Assembly (NCBI GenBank): GCA_016781485.1
Contig: JADDQH010000021.1
Coordinates: 1 to 40,234 of the forward strand
From: Chloroflexota bacterium
GTDB taxonomy: Bacteria; Chloroflexota; Limnocylindria; Limnocylindrales; CSP1-4
Direction: 5' to 3'
DNA length: 40,234 bases
A program made the position numbers and the translations under genes. The notes beneath the pieces were generated by a model. The model had not been told where the DNA came from. It searched no databases and worked only from the letters and a program-made list of their open reading frames with translations. Shown here one piece after another: positions 1 to 9,800 of this stretch (position 1 is its first letter; each line of letters begins with the position of its first letter).

Positions 1-1264
1 CAGCGGTCGCCGGCGCCACCCCCTCTGTCGGGGACGCCGACTCGGAGGATGCGGTAGCGGTCGGCGCGGCGCTTGGCGACGGTGTCCCGGAAGTCTCGGG
101 TGCGCCGGCACGGCTCCCGGTCGCGGAGCCGGATGAAGCACGTGCGGTCGGCGTCTCCGCTGACGGCACCGCGGTGGGGGATGCCGACGAGCCACTGGCG
201 ACCGGTGTGGGGGACGCCGACGAGCCACCGGCGACCGGTGTGGGGGAGGCCGACGAGGCACTCGCGACCGGTGTGGGGGATGCGATCGAGCCACTCGCGG
301 CAGACGTGGGGGATGCCGTCGAGCCAGCCGCCAGGGCGCCCGTCGTCGACCCGCGAGCCGGACCGGAGGCGGTACCGCCACGTCCAGGCGTGACGGACGG
401 CGACGTGGTGCCCTCGGGTCCATCCTCTCCCTCTGCGTCGCCACCCCGCTCCGCCGCCACCCGTGGGTCCTCGGTCGCTGGTGTGTCTCCCGCCAGGTCC
501 GTCGGAGCCCCAGCGTTCCCACGTTCCCGGCTAGACGGATCGTCGGTCGCCGCAGGCTCGAGTTGCACCACGCTGATGACGTCCATGTCGGGCCCCTGCC
601 GGCCGGTGATGGCGAGGCGGTCACCCGCCCGTGAGACGGCGACGCTGCTCGGCGAGACGCCGTCCCCCAGGCGGTACAGCACTGGGAGGCCGGCGTCGAG
701 CGCGGTGCACTCGGTGGACCCTTCCGGGCACACCTCGTCCATCTCGGCACGGTAGACGGTCAGCCCGTCCGGTCCCTCTGCGACGAACGCGATCGCACCG
801 GGCGGCACGTCGAAGGGGGTAGCGGCGGTGGTCCCGAGCTCACCTTGACGGGCGCCTACGCCTCCTGCAGCCGGAGCAGGCTGGCGGGTGGACACCTGAC
901 CCGCCACGATCGCGGCCGCGACCCCGATGCTCACCGCGGCCGCCAGGGCGCCGGTCGTTCCGACAGCGGTTCCCGCACCCGCCCGGCGCCGTCGAGGAGC
1001 GAGCATCGGGCCGGTGGGCGCAGCGACCTCTCGGTCCAGGGCCGCAGACGTCCGTGCCCAGAGGTCGCGTGGCGGCTCGAACGCCGGCAACCCTCGCAGC
1101 GCTTGCCGCTGGGCGCGGTACTGGCGCTCGACCGATCGGCACCGGATGCAACCTTCGAGGTGCGCCTTGAGCTGTCGAGTCTCGTCGGCCGTGAGCCGCT
1201 GATCGAGGCGCAGAGACAACAGCTCGCGGAAGCGCGCGTGCGGGTCCGCGGAACGCCTCAGCAC
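1..1264 (-). CDS. Membrane anti-sigma factor with zinc finger and repeat-rich tail (3' end cut by window edge)
   Basis: Reading the minus strand gives an open frame that runs off the window at base 1 (about 421 residues seen). Near the N-terminus is the anti-sigma zinc-finger pattern H35-x3-C39-x2-C42, then a basic stretch and one membrane helix at about residues 96-122. A globular part follows (about 130-230), then a long Pro/Ser/Thr/Ala tail with 11-residue repeats. It lies directly downstream of the ECF sigma gene on the same strand, the usual sigma/anti-sigma pair, so it probably holds that sigma factor at the membrane until a signal arrives. The GTG at 1264 is chosen because a GGAGG lies 8 bases before it; in-frame GTGs at 1282 and 1381 (overlapping the sigma gene) are alternatives. 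The extracytoplasmic signal cannot be read from the sequence. Confidence 0.8.
   Translation of the reverse strand, partial: MLRRSADPHARFRELLSLRLDQRLTADETRQLKAHLEGCIRCRSVERQYRAQRQALRGLPAFEPPRDLWARTSAALDREVAAPTGPMLAPRRRRAGAGTAVGTTGALAAAVSIGVAAAIVAGQVSTRQPAPAAGGVGARQGELGTTAATPFDVPPGAIAFVAEGPDGLTVYRAEMDEVCPEGSTECTALDAGLPVLYRLGDGVSPSSVAVSRAGDRLAITGRQGPDMDVISVVQLEPAATDDPSSRERGNAGAPTDLAGDTPATEDPRVAAERGGDAEGEDGPEGTTSPSVTPGRGGTASGPARGSTTGALAAGSTASPTSAASGSIASPTPVASASSASPTPVAGGSSASPTPVASGSSASPTAVPSAETPTARASSGSATGSRAGAPETSGTPSPSAAPTATASSESASPTEGVAPATA
171..335 (-). repeat. 33-bp tandem repeat in the anti-sigma tail
   Basis: Five imperfect head-to-tail 33-bp units start at 171, 204, 237, 270 and 303. Each encodes 11 residues of the type GSSASPTPVAS in the anti-sigma reading frame. 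The period is a multiple of three, so unit gain or loss keeps the frame. Likely a flexible, length-variable linker outside the membrane. Confidence 0.85.
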
Positions 1265-1349
1265 CGGTCGGCCCTCCAGCACGACGCTGCCTCGCTCGCC
1301 CTCCCGCGTGCTGTTGCCTGTGCCATCGCCGCCGTCCCTGGGGTCACAC

Positions 1350-1964
1350 TCACCCTCGGTCGTCCGCGCGCTTCGTGGCACGCGAGACTCGATCTCGCCT
1401 CGTGCCGGCGGCTGCCCGCTCGGCGGCGAGCGCCTGGCGCAACGACTCACGGCCCCGTGTGAGCAGCGCGCGCGCCGCGACGTGCGACACGCCGAGTGCC
1501 TCGGCCAGCTCCACCCCGGTCAGTTCATGGATCTCGGCGAGGATGAGCGCGTTCCGCTGGCGCTCCGGGATCGAGGCGAGCGCACGCTCGAGCTCCGCCG
1601 AGAGCCGACCGTCGAGCGCCATGTCCTCGGCCGACGAGGCCGTGCCACGGGACTCGCCCGTCCACGGGATGAAGCGGACGATCTTGCGGCGGCGGAGCTC
1701 GTCGAGCGCCGTCCGACTCGCGATCTGGTAGAGCCACGGCCGAGCTCGATCCGCATCCTGCAGCGTGTCGAACGCGCGATAGGCCTTGATGAACGTCTCC
1801 TGCGTAAGGTCCGCCGCGAGCTCGTCGTCGCCGAGCATCCGGCACAGGTATGAGTAGATCTCGCCCTGGTGGAGCGCGAACAGCTGCTCGATGCAGGCCT
1901 GCGCGGTGGCGTTGTCCTGCGTCACGATCGCGCCCCCTCGCACCGCGACATCGCGTGCGAACAC
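1350..1964 (-). CDS. ECF-family RNA polymerase sigma factor
   Basis: A 204-residue sigma-70 family factor of the extracytoplasmic-function type. Region 2 is seen at about residues 25-90, with LFALHQGEIYSYLCRML and the DLTQETFIKAYRAF core. Region 4 is at about 130-185, with PERQRNALILAEIHELTGVELAEALGVS split across its helix-turn-helix, followed by a basic helix. Regions 1 and 3 are absent, as expected for ECF factors. The GTG at 1964 has a GGGAG 5 bases upstream; a second GTG 39 bases inside (VTQDNATAQ) is also plausible. It is followed on the same strand by its presumed anti-sigma factor. Target promoters cannot be inferred; the two genes probably form an autoregulated pair. Confidence 0.92.
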   Translation of the reverse strand: MFARDVAVRGGAIVTQDNATAQACIEQLFALHQGEIYSYLCRMLGDDELAADLTQETFIKAYRAFDTLQDADRARPWLYQIASRTALDELRRRKIVRFIPWTGESRGTASSAEDMALDGRLSAELERALASIPERQRNALILAEIHELTGVELAEALGVSHVAARALLTRGRESLRQALAAERAAAGTRRDRVSRATKRADDRG

Positions 1965-2132
1965 TCGGTCTCCCAGCGGCGACAGGTGGGCTTGCCCCTC
2001 GAGCCCGTGACGGCCGAGCGTGGGACGGGCACCCGCTTCGAGCCCCTCAGACGGTCGGGCGGCGCCGACTGTGACGAACGGACGACCTGGAACGGTTCGG
2101 CGGCTCGCCCGGGGACCGAGGACGGCACGCTG

Positions 2133-3158
2133 TCACCCTCCGCCGACCCACGCCCGCGCGGTGCGCGCGACGGCCGGCGGGGTGCGACCGGACGACGACA
2201 GGAGCTCGGCGACCGCCTCCTCCGGACTGACGGGGTTCACCGGCAGGCCGGTGCCCAGCTCGAGACCTGCGATCTCGCGGAGTCGCGGGTGGATCTCCCA
2301 ATGCCAGTGGTACGTCTCGTCGACCCGCTCCCGGAGCGGCGCCGTGTGGAGCACGAGGTTGTATGGCGGACCGTCGAGCGCGGCCAGCAGACGCAGGGCG
2401 TTCTGGAGCGTCTCGGCGGCACTCAGCAGTTGCTGGTCCGTCGCCCGGGCGAAATCCGCATCGTGGTGGCGCGGTACGACCCACAGCTCGAACGGCGATC
2501 GCGAAGCGAACGGCGCGAAGCAGACGCTCGCGCCATCCTCGAAGACCAGCCGTGACGCGTTCTCGACCTCGTCGCGGACGAGCCGGCAGAAGGGGCAGAT
2601 CCCCTCGCGGATTAGGTATCTGGCCGCTCCGCCGAGCTCCTCCCCGATCCGGTGCGGGATCTGCGGCACGTCATAGAAGTCGATGCACAGATGGTCGGTC
2701 CGCGCGCCTGCCTGCCGGCCCCAGTTCTGGACGACCTGCAGGTAATCGGTGGCCCCCGACTGGCGGGCCGTCGAGATCGCATCGCGCGCCCGAGCCAGCA
2801 TCTCGACGACGACCTCCGACGACTCGTCGGCGAGCGACGCGTGGTGACCCGGGGGTGCCACGATCGTCTGCCAGGAGCCGATGTCGCCGACCAGCCCGAG
2901 ACCGCGCGATCGTTCCTCCGGGCCGTTCTCGCGCGCCTCGCGCTCCGTCCCCGCGACGCTGAACGCCTGAGGCTTCAGCGCCCTGACGCGTACGCCCTCA
3001 CCGCTCGGGTTGCTGCAGTTGGCGCATTCGCCGTCTCCCTCCGCCACGGGCTCCGCCGGGCGCGCGAAGCGGGCGCGCTCGAACTCCCGGTCCACGACGA
3101 CCGCGACCCACCACCCGGTGATCGCGTCCTTCCGGAGCTCGAACAGTCCGCCCGGCAT
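2133..3158 (-). CDS. GalT-like HIT-superfamily protein (galactose-1-phosphate uridylyltransferase family)
   Basis: 341 residues with the two-half layout of GalT: an N-terminal CANC zinc-type pair (45-48), the N-W-G-R-x-A-G loop at 145-151, a second CPFC pair (188-191), and the second-half motif HWHWEIHPR at 284-292. Known family members move UMP or AMP between sugar phosphates and nucleotides through a histidine nucleophile in an HPH motif. Here the aligned segment reads H156-L-C158-I-D160, so the position of the nucleophilic His is a Cys. The overall fold assignment is firm, but classical Leloir activity is doubtful. The gene starts 3 bases after lipB ends, so the two are probably cotranscribed. 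No galK or galE lies nearby. Confidence 0.75.
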   Translation of the reverse strand: MPGGLFELRKDAITGWWVAVVVDREFERARFARPAEPVAEGDGECANCSNPSGEGVRVRALKPQAFSVAGTEREARENGPEERSRGLGLVGDIGSWQTIVAPPGHHASLADESSEVVVEMLARARDAISTARQSGATDYLQVVQNWGRQAGARTDHLCIDFYDVPQIPHRIGEELGGAARYLIREGICPFCRLVRDEVENASRLVFEDGASVCFAPFASRSPFELWVVPRHHDADFARATDQQLLSAAETLQNALRLLAALDGPPYNLVLHTAPLRERVDETYHWHWEIHPRLREIAGLELGTGLPVNPVSPEEAVAELLSSSGRTPPAVARTARAWVGGG

Positions 3159-3161
3159 CGG

Positions 3162-3872
3162 TCAGGTCGAAACGAGGACGCGCGGTCCGGGAACGTCCTC
3201 CGAGGCCGCCGCGAGCCGTCGTCGGAACGAGTCGGCGAAGATCACGGACGCCCTGTCTACGCTCTCTGTGGTCGCGTCTTCCGGGTTCGGCCAGCCTGCT
3301 TCGCGTCCGATCGACGTCACGACGACAGCCGGCATCCCGCAGGGGTCGATCAGCTCGAAGTCCGCGAGCCGCGTGGTGACGTTGAGAGCGATGCCGTGGT
3401 AGGTGACTCCTCGCTCGACGCGAAGCCCGAGCGCGCCCAGTTTCCTTGGTGTCGCGCCTTCCACGTCGCACCAGCATCCCGGGTGATCGTTGCGCCTGCC
3501 CCCGGTGACCCCGTACGCCGCGGCCGTGTCGCTCATCGCCGCTTCGAGCGCCCGAACGAACGGACGGAGCAGGACCGCGCGTTCGGCGAGCTTCACGATC
3601 GGGTACCCGACGAGTTGACCTGGTCCGTGGTAGGTCACCTCGCCGCCGCGTTCGACCCGGATCAGCTCGATCCCGCGGCGCGCCAGCTCCTCACGGCTGA
3701 CGCGCACGTGACTCTCGTCCGCCTGGCGCCCGAGTGTGAGCACCGGCTCATGCTCGAGGAGCAGCAGCTGATCGGGGATCTCTCCGGCGGCTCGCGCCCG
3801 AACGAGCTCGTGCTGGAGCTGCCAAGCCTCGCGGTATCCGATGCGGCCCAGCCAGCGAACGTGCAACTCCAT
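3162..3872 (-). CDS. lipB: Octanoyl-[acyl carrier protein]:protein octanoyltransferase LipB
   Basis: 236 residues, normal length for LipB, which transfers octanoate from acyl-carrier protein to lipoyl domains as the first step of lipoate synthesis. The family signature RGGEVTYHGPGQLVGYPI is at 75-92. The catalytic pair is present: Lys144 in the RKLGALGLRV segment and Cys178 in LIDPCGM. GLNVTT-type residues (IALNVTT, 161-167) follow. It is the first gene of a two-gene minus-strand unit with the GalT-like gene. An extended -10-like box lies 7 bases before the ATG, suggesting a leaderless or nearly leaderless message. lipA is not in the window. Confidence 0.96.
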   Translation of the reverse strand: MELHVRWLGRIGYREAWQLQHELVRARAAGEIPDQLLLLEHEPVLTLGRQADESHVRVSREELARRGIELIRVERGGEVTYHGPGQLVGYPIVKLAERAVLLRPFVRALEAAMSDTAAAYGVTGGRRNDHPGCWCDVEGATPRKLGALGLRVERGVTYHGIALNVTTRLADFELIDPCGMPAVVVTSIGREAGWPNPEDATTESVDRASVIFADSFRRRLAAASEDVPGPRVLVST

Positions 3873-3879
3873 CCGGGGG

Positions 3880-3885
3880 ACGATA
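3880..3885 (-). promoter_or_regulatory. Candidate -10 box for lipB
   Basis: TATCGT on the minus strand, 7 bases before the lipB ATG. It matches the TAnnnT pattern found at the same distance before several other genes in this window. No clear -35 box. Confidence 0.45.
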
Positions 3886-4001
3886 CCAGCCCATCATCGC
3901 TCCACCGTTTGCGAGCGGACCGCTTCTCGGACGTGCCCTTGCCTCCGGCGTTCGCCACCGTTGACGCTCCCGCTCGCGCCCGCCTAGAATCGGCGGGCCG
4001 A

Positions 4002-4077
4002 GCGGGAGTAACTCAGCTGGCAGAGTGTCTGCTTCCCAAGCAGAATGTCGCGGGTTCGAATCCCGTCTCCCGCTCCA
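4002..4077 (+). tRNA. tRNA-Gly (anticodon CCC), CCA encoded
   Basis: A complete cloverleaf can be folded: acceptor stem GCGGGAG (4002-4008) pairs with CTCCCGC (4067-4073), followed by T and an encoded CCA (4075-4077). The D arm contains ACTCAGCTGGCAGAGT, the anticodon stem TCTGC/GCAGA encloses the loop TTCCCAA (anticodon CCC), and the T arm carries GGTTCGAATCCC. Reads GGG codons, fitting for a GC-rich genome. Confidence 0.96.
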
Positions 4078-4370
4078 TTCCCCTCTTTCCCTCTCAGTGC
4101 GCCACCCTGACTGGCTGCGCACCGGATCCCCCTCCCTTTCGCGTCCTCACGATCCAGGTCGGCGTCCTGGTGGCGGTCCACCTCGTGAAGCCGAACCGTC
4201 AGGGCAAGGCGACAAGAACGCGCCACAGCACGGCATCGAGATGAGCCACGTGATGGGGCAGTGGACGTGCCAGGCCGACGCCGGCGCGCTCATGGCGTCC
4301 TGACGGCCGATCCCGTGCGCTCGACGATGCGGAAGCGCTCCCGCGCTCGACGCTCATCCTGGCACGGGAG

Positions 4371-4655
4371 CTAGCGGAGACGAGAGATGCCGACCGCGCT
4401 GGATGACGCTCGACTGCTCGTCGGCTCCCGTGCCGCTTGTCCCACGCTCGACTTCGTGCCTCGAGCGGCGATCTCCCTCAGCGCGTCCTCGTCACTCATC
4501 CCGTGGAAGGGCGGGTCGCGGCGCGGGTCGCACTGGCCACGGGTGAGGTGGAGTCGCGCCAGGGCGAGCAGTCGGTGTTCATCGCTACTGACGAAGACGA
4601 ACCCGCACGGGCACTTCAACTCGATCCGATCCGACTCCATCCGATGCACCACCAT
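4371..4655 (-). CDS. Small Cys/His-containing hypothetical protein
   Basis: A 94-residue frame whose N-terminal half looks like a compact metal-binding or zinc-ribbon-like domain: K-C-P-C-G near residues 14-18, then an L-A-R-L-H-L helix and a Cys at about 41. This resembles small DUF1059-type proteins in layout (CxC, helix, His, Cys), but the match is by eye. The C-terminal 40 residues are low-complexity Ser/Arg/Ala. The ATG at 4655 is preferred over an upstream start at 5048, because the extra 131 residues have no protein-like composition; a second ATG at 4640 is possible. Function unknown; no operon partner. Confidence 0.55.
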   Translation of the reverse strand: MVVHRMESDRIELKCPCGFVFVSSDEHRLLALARLHLTRGQCDPRRDPPFHGMSDEDALREIAARGTKSSVGQAAREPTSSRASSSAVGISRLR

Positions 4656-5069
4656 GATCCGCTTTCCGCTGCTTCCCTCACAGCCTCCTGTTCGCCGGGC
4701 GCGGGGCGAACAGATCGACATCCGGACGTAGATCTGCGAGCCGTGACCCCCGGACGACGATCTCCCGGTACCGGAGTCGCGGCTGCGGTAATCGGAGGTA
4801 GCGCGCGATCGCCAAGAACTGCGTGAGTTGCTACCCCCGCGGCGCGTGATCATCACCGGGGCGACGACGTCGCCGAGCGTCGATACGTTGGCTCCCCAGC
4901 CGCTGCTGACCCCGGGATCGCTGGCAGACGCTTGCCGTCCTAGAGGCACGAAGACGCAAGGACCGAGGGCGGCTGACACGCTGCTGCGCGCGGAGCAACG
5001 GGGACTGTCTGGGCCCTCCGCGACGCCGCCGGACGACGTCGCCGACACGTCCGCTCCGCCGCCGCCTGG
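4656..5069. other. 414-bp intergenic stretch, no gene seen
   Basis: Between the start of the small Cys-rich gene and the end of the flavin oxidoreductase gene. Open frames here have arginine/serine-rich shadow composition. No convincing RNA gene, repeat or terminator was found. Confidence 0.5.
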
Positions 5070-6434
5070 CTAGCCGAGCTGCTTCACGACCTGCGCAAAG
5101 AGGCCGCCCATCACGCGGGCGGTGGTCGGGAAGGCGTGGATCGTGTCCGCGAGGACCGCGAGCGGTACGCGGAGCTTGACCGCGAGGACCGCCTCGTGGA
5201 TCGCCTCGGACGCGCCCGGTCCTGCGATGAACGCCCCCAGCAGGATCTTCTCGCGCCGGTCGACCACGATCGTCACGTGCCCGCCCGCCTCCAGCACATA
5301 GCCCTTCGCCGACGTCCCGATGTCCGCCGTCTCCTCGAACGCGTCGAAGCCCTGCTCCAGCGCCTCGTCGAGGCGGAGCCCGACCGATCCGGTCTCAGGA
5401 TCCGTATACACCGCGCGAGGGATCGCGCGCTGGTCGGGCTTCACGTCCTCGCCGAGCGCGATCCGCACCGCCATCTCGCCCTGGTAGTGCGCGAGGTGGG
5501 TGTGCATCTCCGGCCCTGCCGGATCCCCCACGAGATACACGTGTTCCGCGATGCGCAGGTGTTCGTCGGGCCGCACGCGACTCTTCCCGTCGAGCTCGAC
5601 GCCGGCGCTCTCGAGCCCGAGCTCTGCGAGGGGAAAGGCGCGACCGACCGCGACGAGCACCTCGTGGCCCTGGACCGCCGAACCATCCGAGAGCTCGATC
5701 ACGTGACTGCCGTCGTCCCCCCCACGCGCGCGCACGCGCTTCCCGCGAACGCCGGTGAGCACTCGCACGCCGTCCTTCTCGAGGCCCTTCGCCACCGCCT
5801 CGGAGCTCCGCGGATGATCGCGTGACAGGAGTCGGTCGTTGGAGTCGACGATCGTCGTCGGGACGCCGTAGCGGGCGTAGACCTGTGCGAGCTCGACGCC
5901 TGTCGGGCCCCCACCGAGGATCACGAGGCTCAGCGGCAGGTCCCTGGTAGCCGTCCCCTCCCGGTTCGTCCACGACTCGATCTCGTCGAGCCCCTCGATG
6001 TCCGGGATCCGGGTGTGAGACCCGACCGCCACGATGACGTCACGTCCCGTCAGCGTCCGGTCGACCCCATCGCCGGTCACGTCGACCCGTCCCCGTCCCG
6101 CGAGCTTCGCCTGACCCCGGATGACTGTCGCGCCGGCCTGTTCCAGGCTTGTCACATGGCCGTGGTCGTCGGGGTAGTCGATCCCCTCCCGAACGATCAT
6201 GTAGTCGCGGAACGCCGACGCCTTGGGCCACGGGTAGTCTCCGCCGGCGTGGTGCACGGCCGCTGCATGGAGGAGTGCTTTCGAGGGCATGCACGCCCAG
6301 AAGGGGCAGGCGCCTCCGACCAGATCCTTCTCTACCACCGCCACGGAGGCGCCGCGCTCCCTGGCGAGGTGAGCGGCCCCCTCGCCCGCCGCGCCCCCGC
6401 CGATGATCACAAAATCGAACCGTTGACTGTCCAC
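5070..6434 (-). CDS. FAD/NAD(P)-dependent pyridine nucleotide-disulfide oxidoreductase
   Basis: 454 residues, of the dihydrolipoamide dehydrogenase/mercuric reductase family, which pass electrons from NAD(P)H via FAD to a redox disulfide. The FAD motif GGGAAGEGAAHLA is near the start, the redox pair is C43-x4-C48 in GGACPFWACMPSK, the second Rossmann motif is ILGGGPTGVELAQ, and VYTDPETGSVG begins the dimer domain. The C-terminal motif, usually HxHPT with a catalytic His, reads HAFPTTA (433-439): the catalytic His is replaced by Phe435. Substrate is therefore unclear and it is unlikely to be a standard lipoamide dehydrogenase. The GTG at 6434 has a GGGAG 8 bases upstream and is preferred to a longer start at 6491. 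It stands alone on the minus strand. Confidence 0.88.
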   Translation of the reverse strand: MDSQRFDFVIIGGGAAGEGAAHLARERGASVAVVEKDLVGGACPFWACMPSKALLHAAAVHHAGGDYPWPKASAFRDYMIVREGIDYPDDHGHVTSLEQAGATVIRGQAKLAGRGRVDVTGDGVDRTLTGRDVIVAVGSHTRIPDIEGLDEIESWTNREGTATRDLPLSLVILGGGPTGVELAQVYARYGVPTTIVDSNDRLLSRDHPRSSEAVAKGLEKDGVRVLTGVRGKRVRARGGDDGSHVIELSDGSAVQGHEVLVAVGRAFPLAELGLESAGVELDGKSRVRPDEHLRIAEHVYLVGDPAGPEMHTHLAHYQGEMAVRIALGEDVKPDQRAIPRAVYTDPETGSVGLRLDEALEQGFDAFEETADIGTSAKGYVLEAGGHVTIVVDRREKILLGAFIAGPGASEAIHEAVLAVKLRVPLAVLADTIHAFPTTARVMGGLFAQVVKQLG

Positions 6435-6837
6435 GTTCTCGTCTCCCCGACCGTTGCAGCGCTGCTCGGTCGGACCAGCGCGCACGATCATTTATACGAG
6501 GGTCGCGGACATGCGGACGTGGGGCGCCGGCCGGAGCCGCGTCGGTCGCTGGCGCGACCAGCCGCGCCGTATCCCGCCGGGCGTTGACTCCCGGCACCGC
6601 GTCTTACGTCTCCGAGCCGATCAGGGCGAGACGCGGGGAGGCAACGGGGCGGAGAACATCTTGACCCGCCCAAGCGCCGGGATGTACTTTCCCCGACCCG
6701 ACCCCCCGCCCTGGGGTGGTACGACCGTACCGGGAGTCGCGCCGCGCCCCGTCACCCTTCGTCGCCCCACTGCGACGGACCCATGTCGCTCGTGCTCGCG
6801 TCCGGCCGGCAGCCGTCACGATCCTGAGAGGAGATCC
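6435..6837. other. Divergent intergenic region upstream of the subtilase
   Basis: About 400 bp between two divergently transcribed genes. A weak promoter-like pair (TTGACC at 6661 and GTACTT 17 bp later) points toward the protease. A perfect 14-bp palindrome, GGTACGACCGTACC, lies at 6718-6731, about 110 bp before the protease ATG, and could be a regulator site. No gene seen. Confidence 0.4.
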
Positions 6838-9800
6838 ATGAAGCGAAGCTTCTTCGCCGGAGCCGTCTCGATCATGCTCGTAGCCGGGCTGTTGCCCGCG
6901 ACCGTCGCGGCGCGATCCCCCGACGGGATCGACGGCGCGAAGTTCGATCGCAGCCGCCTCGGAGGGGCGGAGTCGGCGAACCGCGAGATCGTCGTGGTGC
7001 TCGAGCTGGCCGGGAGACCGGTGGCGCTCCACGAGGGCGAGGCTATCGCGCGGGGCGCCAGGTTGACGCGCGCGCAGAGGGACGCGATCCGTGCACCACT
7101 GCTCGACCAGCAGCGCGCCGTCCAGGCCGCCGCGCGTGCGCTCGGCGGGCGGGTCGAAGGGGCGTACCAGGACGTCTTCAACGGCGTCCGGGTCCGCGTT
7201 ACGTCAGGCAAGCTGCAGGCGGTTGCGCGGATCCAGGGCGTCGTCAAGGCGCACGAGGTCCAGAAGCACTACATGGACAACACGAACACCCTTCGGCACC
7301 TCGGCGTGCCGGCGACCTGGCAGTCGACCTCGACCGGGATCACCGGCAAAGGCGTCAAGGTGGCGATCATCGACACCGGCGTCGACTACCACCACGTCAA
7401 CTTCGGCGGGACCGGCGCCGCCGCGTACGACGGCGACCCCGGGACGAACCCACGTGACGGCAGCTCGGACAACGACGAGTTCCCGACCGCGAAGGTCATC
7501 GGCGGCTACGACTTCGCCGGCGACGCGTACAACGCCTCCTGTCCGGCAACGGACCCGACGTGCACGCGGGTCCCGCAGCCCGACCCGGATCCGCTCGACT
7601 GCCACGGCCACGGCTCGCACGTCGCTGGGACGTCCGCGGGCTTTGGCGTCACCTCCGCCGGCGCGAGGTACGCAGGGCCGTACGACTCGACGACGCTGAG
7701 CACCCGGTTCACCATCGGGCCGGGGGTAGCGCCGGACGCCAAGATCCTCGCCTACAAGGTCTTCGGGTGCGACGGTTCGACCGACGTGCTCGTTGACGCG
7801 ATCGAGCGTGCCTATGAGGACGGAGCCCACGTCATCAACATGTCGGTCGGCTCGCCGCTCGGACGGCCCGACACGGTCGAGGCGCAGGCCTCGAACAACG
7901 CGTCCGTCGCCGGCGTCACGGTCGTCGCTTCGGCAGGTAACAGCGGGCCCAGCGCGTACATCACGGGCTCGCCGGCGTCGGCGGCCCGGAGCATCGCCGT
8001 CGCAGCGCTCGATGCCAACCCGTCGATCCAGGTGAGCCGGATCGACCTGCCGGCGCCGGCCGCGGACATCAACGCCCAGAACTCGAACGCCGCGACGATC
8101 CCGAGCGGAGGGATCACGGGCGGCGTCTTCGTACTGAAAGACGACGACCACCCGAGCGGCATCGCGCTCGGGTGCACGCCGACGGAGTACAACCCGCTGG
8201 AGGTCTCGGGGAAGATCGTCGTGACGCGCCGCGGCACGTGTGCGCGGATCGCGCGAGCCCAGTTCGGTCAGGCTGCCGGCGCGAAGGCCGTGCTCATGGT
8301 GAACGACACGCCGGGCTACCCGCCGATCGAGGGCCCGATCCCCGGCGTCACGATCCCGTTCATGGGCGTCAAGGGACCCGCCTCGAAGACGAACCCGGAT
8401 GTCGTGGCGCTCCTGGCCTCCCACGGGAAGCAGGCCACGATCCTGCCGTCGCAGCCGGTCGCGAACCCCGGGTATCGGAAGACGGCGGGCTTCAGCTCAG
8501 GCGGACCAGGCCGGGTCCGCGATTACCTGAAGCCGGATGTGATCGCGCCTGGCGTCGGTGTCATCTCCACGGCGGTCGGGACGGGGAATGAAGGGGTTCG
8601 GTTCTCGGGGACCTCGATGTCATCCCCGGCGGTCGCCGGCGTGGCGGCGCTCGTGAAGCAGGCTCACCCGACCTGGGGATCCGTCAAGATCAAGTCGGCG
8701 ATCGTCGGCACGGCGACGACGAGCACGACCAAGATCGTGGGCTACGACATGCGGCTCGCCGGAGCGGGCGTCGTCGATCCGCTGCGGGCGGTGAAGACGG
8801 TCGCCTTCGCGACGACGCCGGGGGCGATCTCGACGGTGACGTTCGGGTACGACCAGCTCAAGGGCTCCCATCGAGAGTCGCGCGAGATCTACCTCCACAA
8901 CACGAGCGGCTCGTCCATCACGTACAACCTGAGCTCGAGCTTCAACGGGCCTTCCCGGGGCGCCACGGTGGCGATCTCCCCGAGCACGGTCACGGTCGGT
9001 CCCCGCAGTTACCAGCGCGTCATCGTGACGCTCTCGCTATCCACGACCGCCGTGCGTGCACTGCCGCCAGCCAGGGCATCGAACAGCGTTTCTGATGCCA
9101 GCGGCATCCGCACGACCCTCGCTCACATCATCCGTGGCTTCGTCACGGCCACGCCGACGGTGTCGGCCACCGGCCGGTACCAGATCCGAGTGCCGTTCAT
9201 CTCCGTCCCGCGCGGCTTGTCCGACGTCGAGGCGGGCACGAAGAGTGCCTACACGGGCACAGGTGAGACCGTGACGAGCACCGTGAAGCTCACCAACTAC
9301 GGGGTGCGCACCGGGAACGCGGACATGTACGCGTGGGGGCTCACCGACGGCAACGAGGGGTACGAGTCCAGTGACCTCCGGGCCGTCGGCGTGAAGAGCA
9401 TCGGGAAGAGCTACTGCGACTCGAGAGTAAAGCTGCCCGCAGACCTGCCCGACGACACCTTCCCGGAGAACGATCGCTGCCTCGTGTTCGCGATCAATAC
9501 CTGGGGCCGCTGGTCCAACCCGTCGGTCAACGAATTCGACATCGTGGTCGACACGCAGGACTGCCTCGGCGGCGAGGTTCCAGGCGTCTGCGCGAACGAG
9601 GACCCGGACTTGCGCATCGTCGGTTTCGATTACGGAGCGCTGACCGCGGGCAGCTTCAACGGTGCATACGGCGTTTTCGTGTTCAGTCCCGACTACTCCT
9701 CGATGGAAGAGTTCGTCTACCTCGCGAACGCACCGGCGAACAGCTCGACGATGTCCCTCATGGTCCACGCGAGCGTCCTCGGCATCCAAGCGGGTAGCGG

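Noticed and set aside
171-335. CRISPR array
   Set aside because: The units are contiguous with no spacers and are in frame within a protein gene.
4656-5048. N-terminal extension of the small Cys-rich protein to 225 residues
   Set aside because: The added part is serine/arginine-rich with no fold-like pattern, typical of a shadow frame in GC-rich DNA.
6454-6837. 128-residue extension of the subtilase
   Set aside because: It lacks protein-like composition, and the ATG at 6838 has both a ribosome site and a signal peptide.
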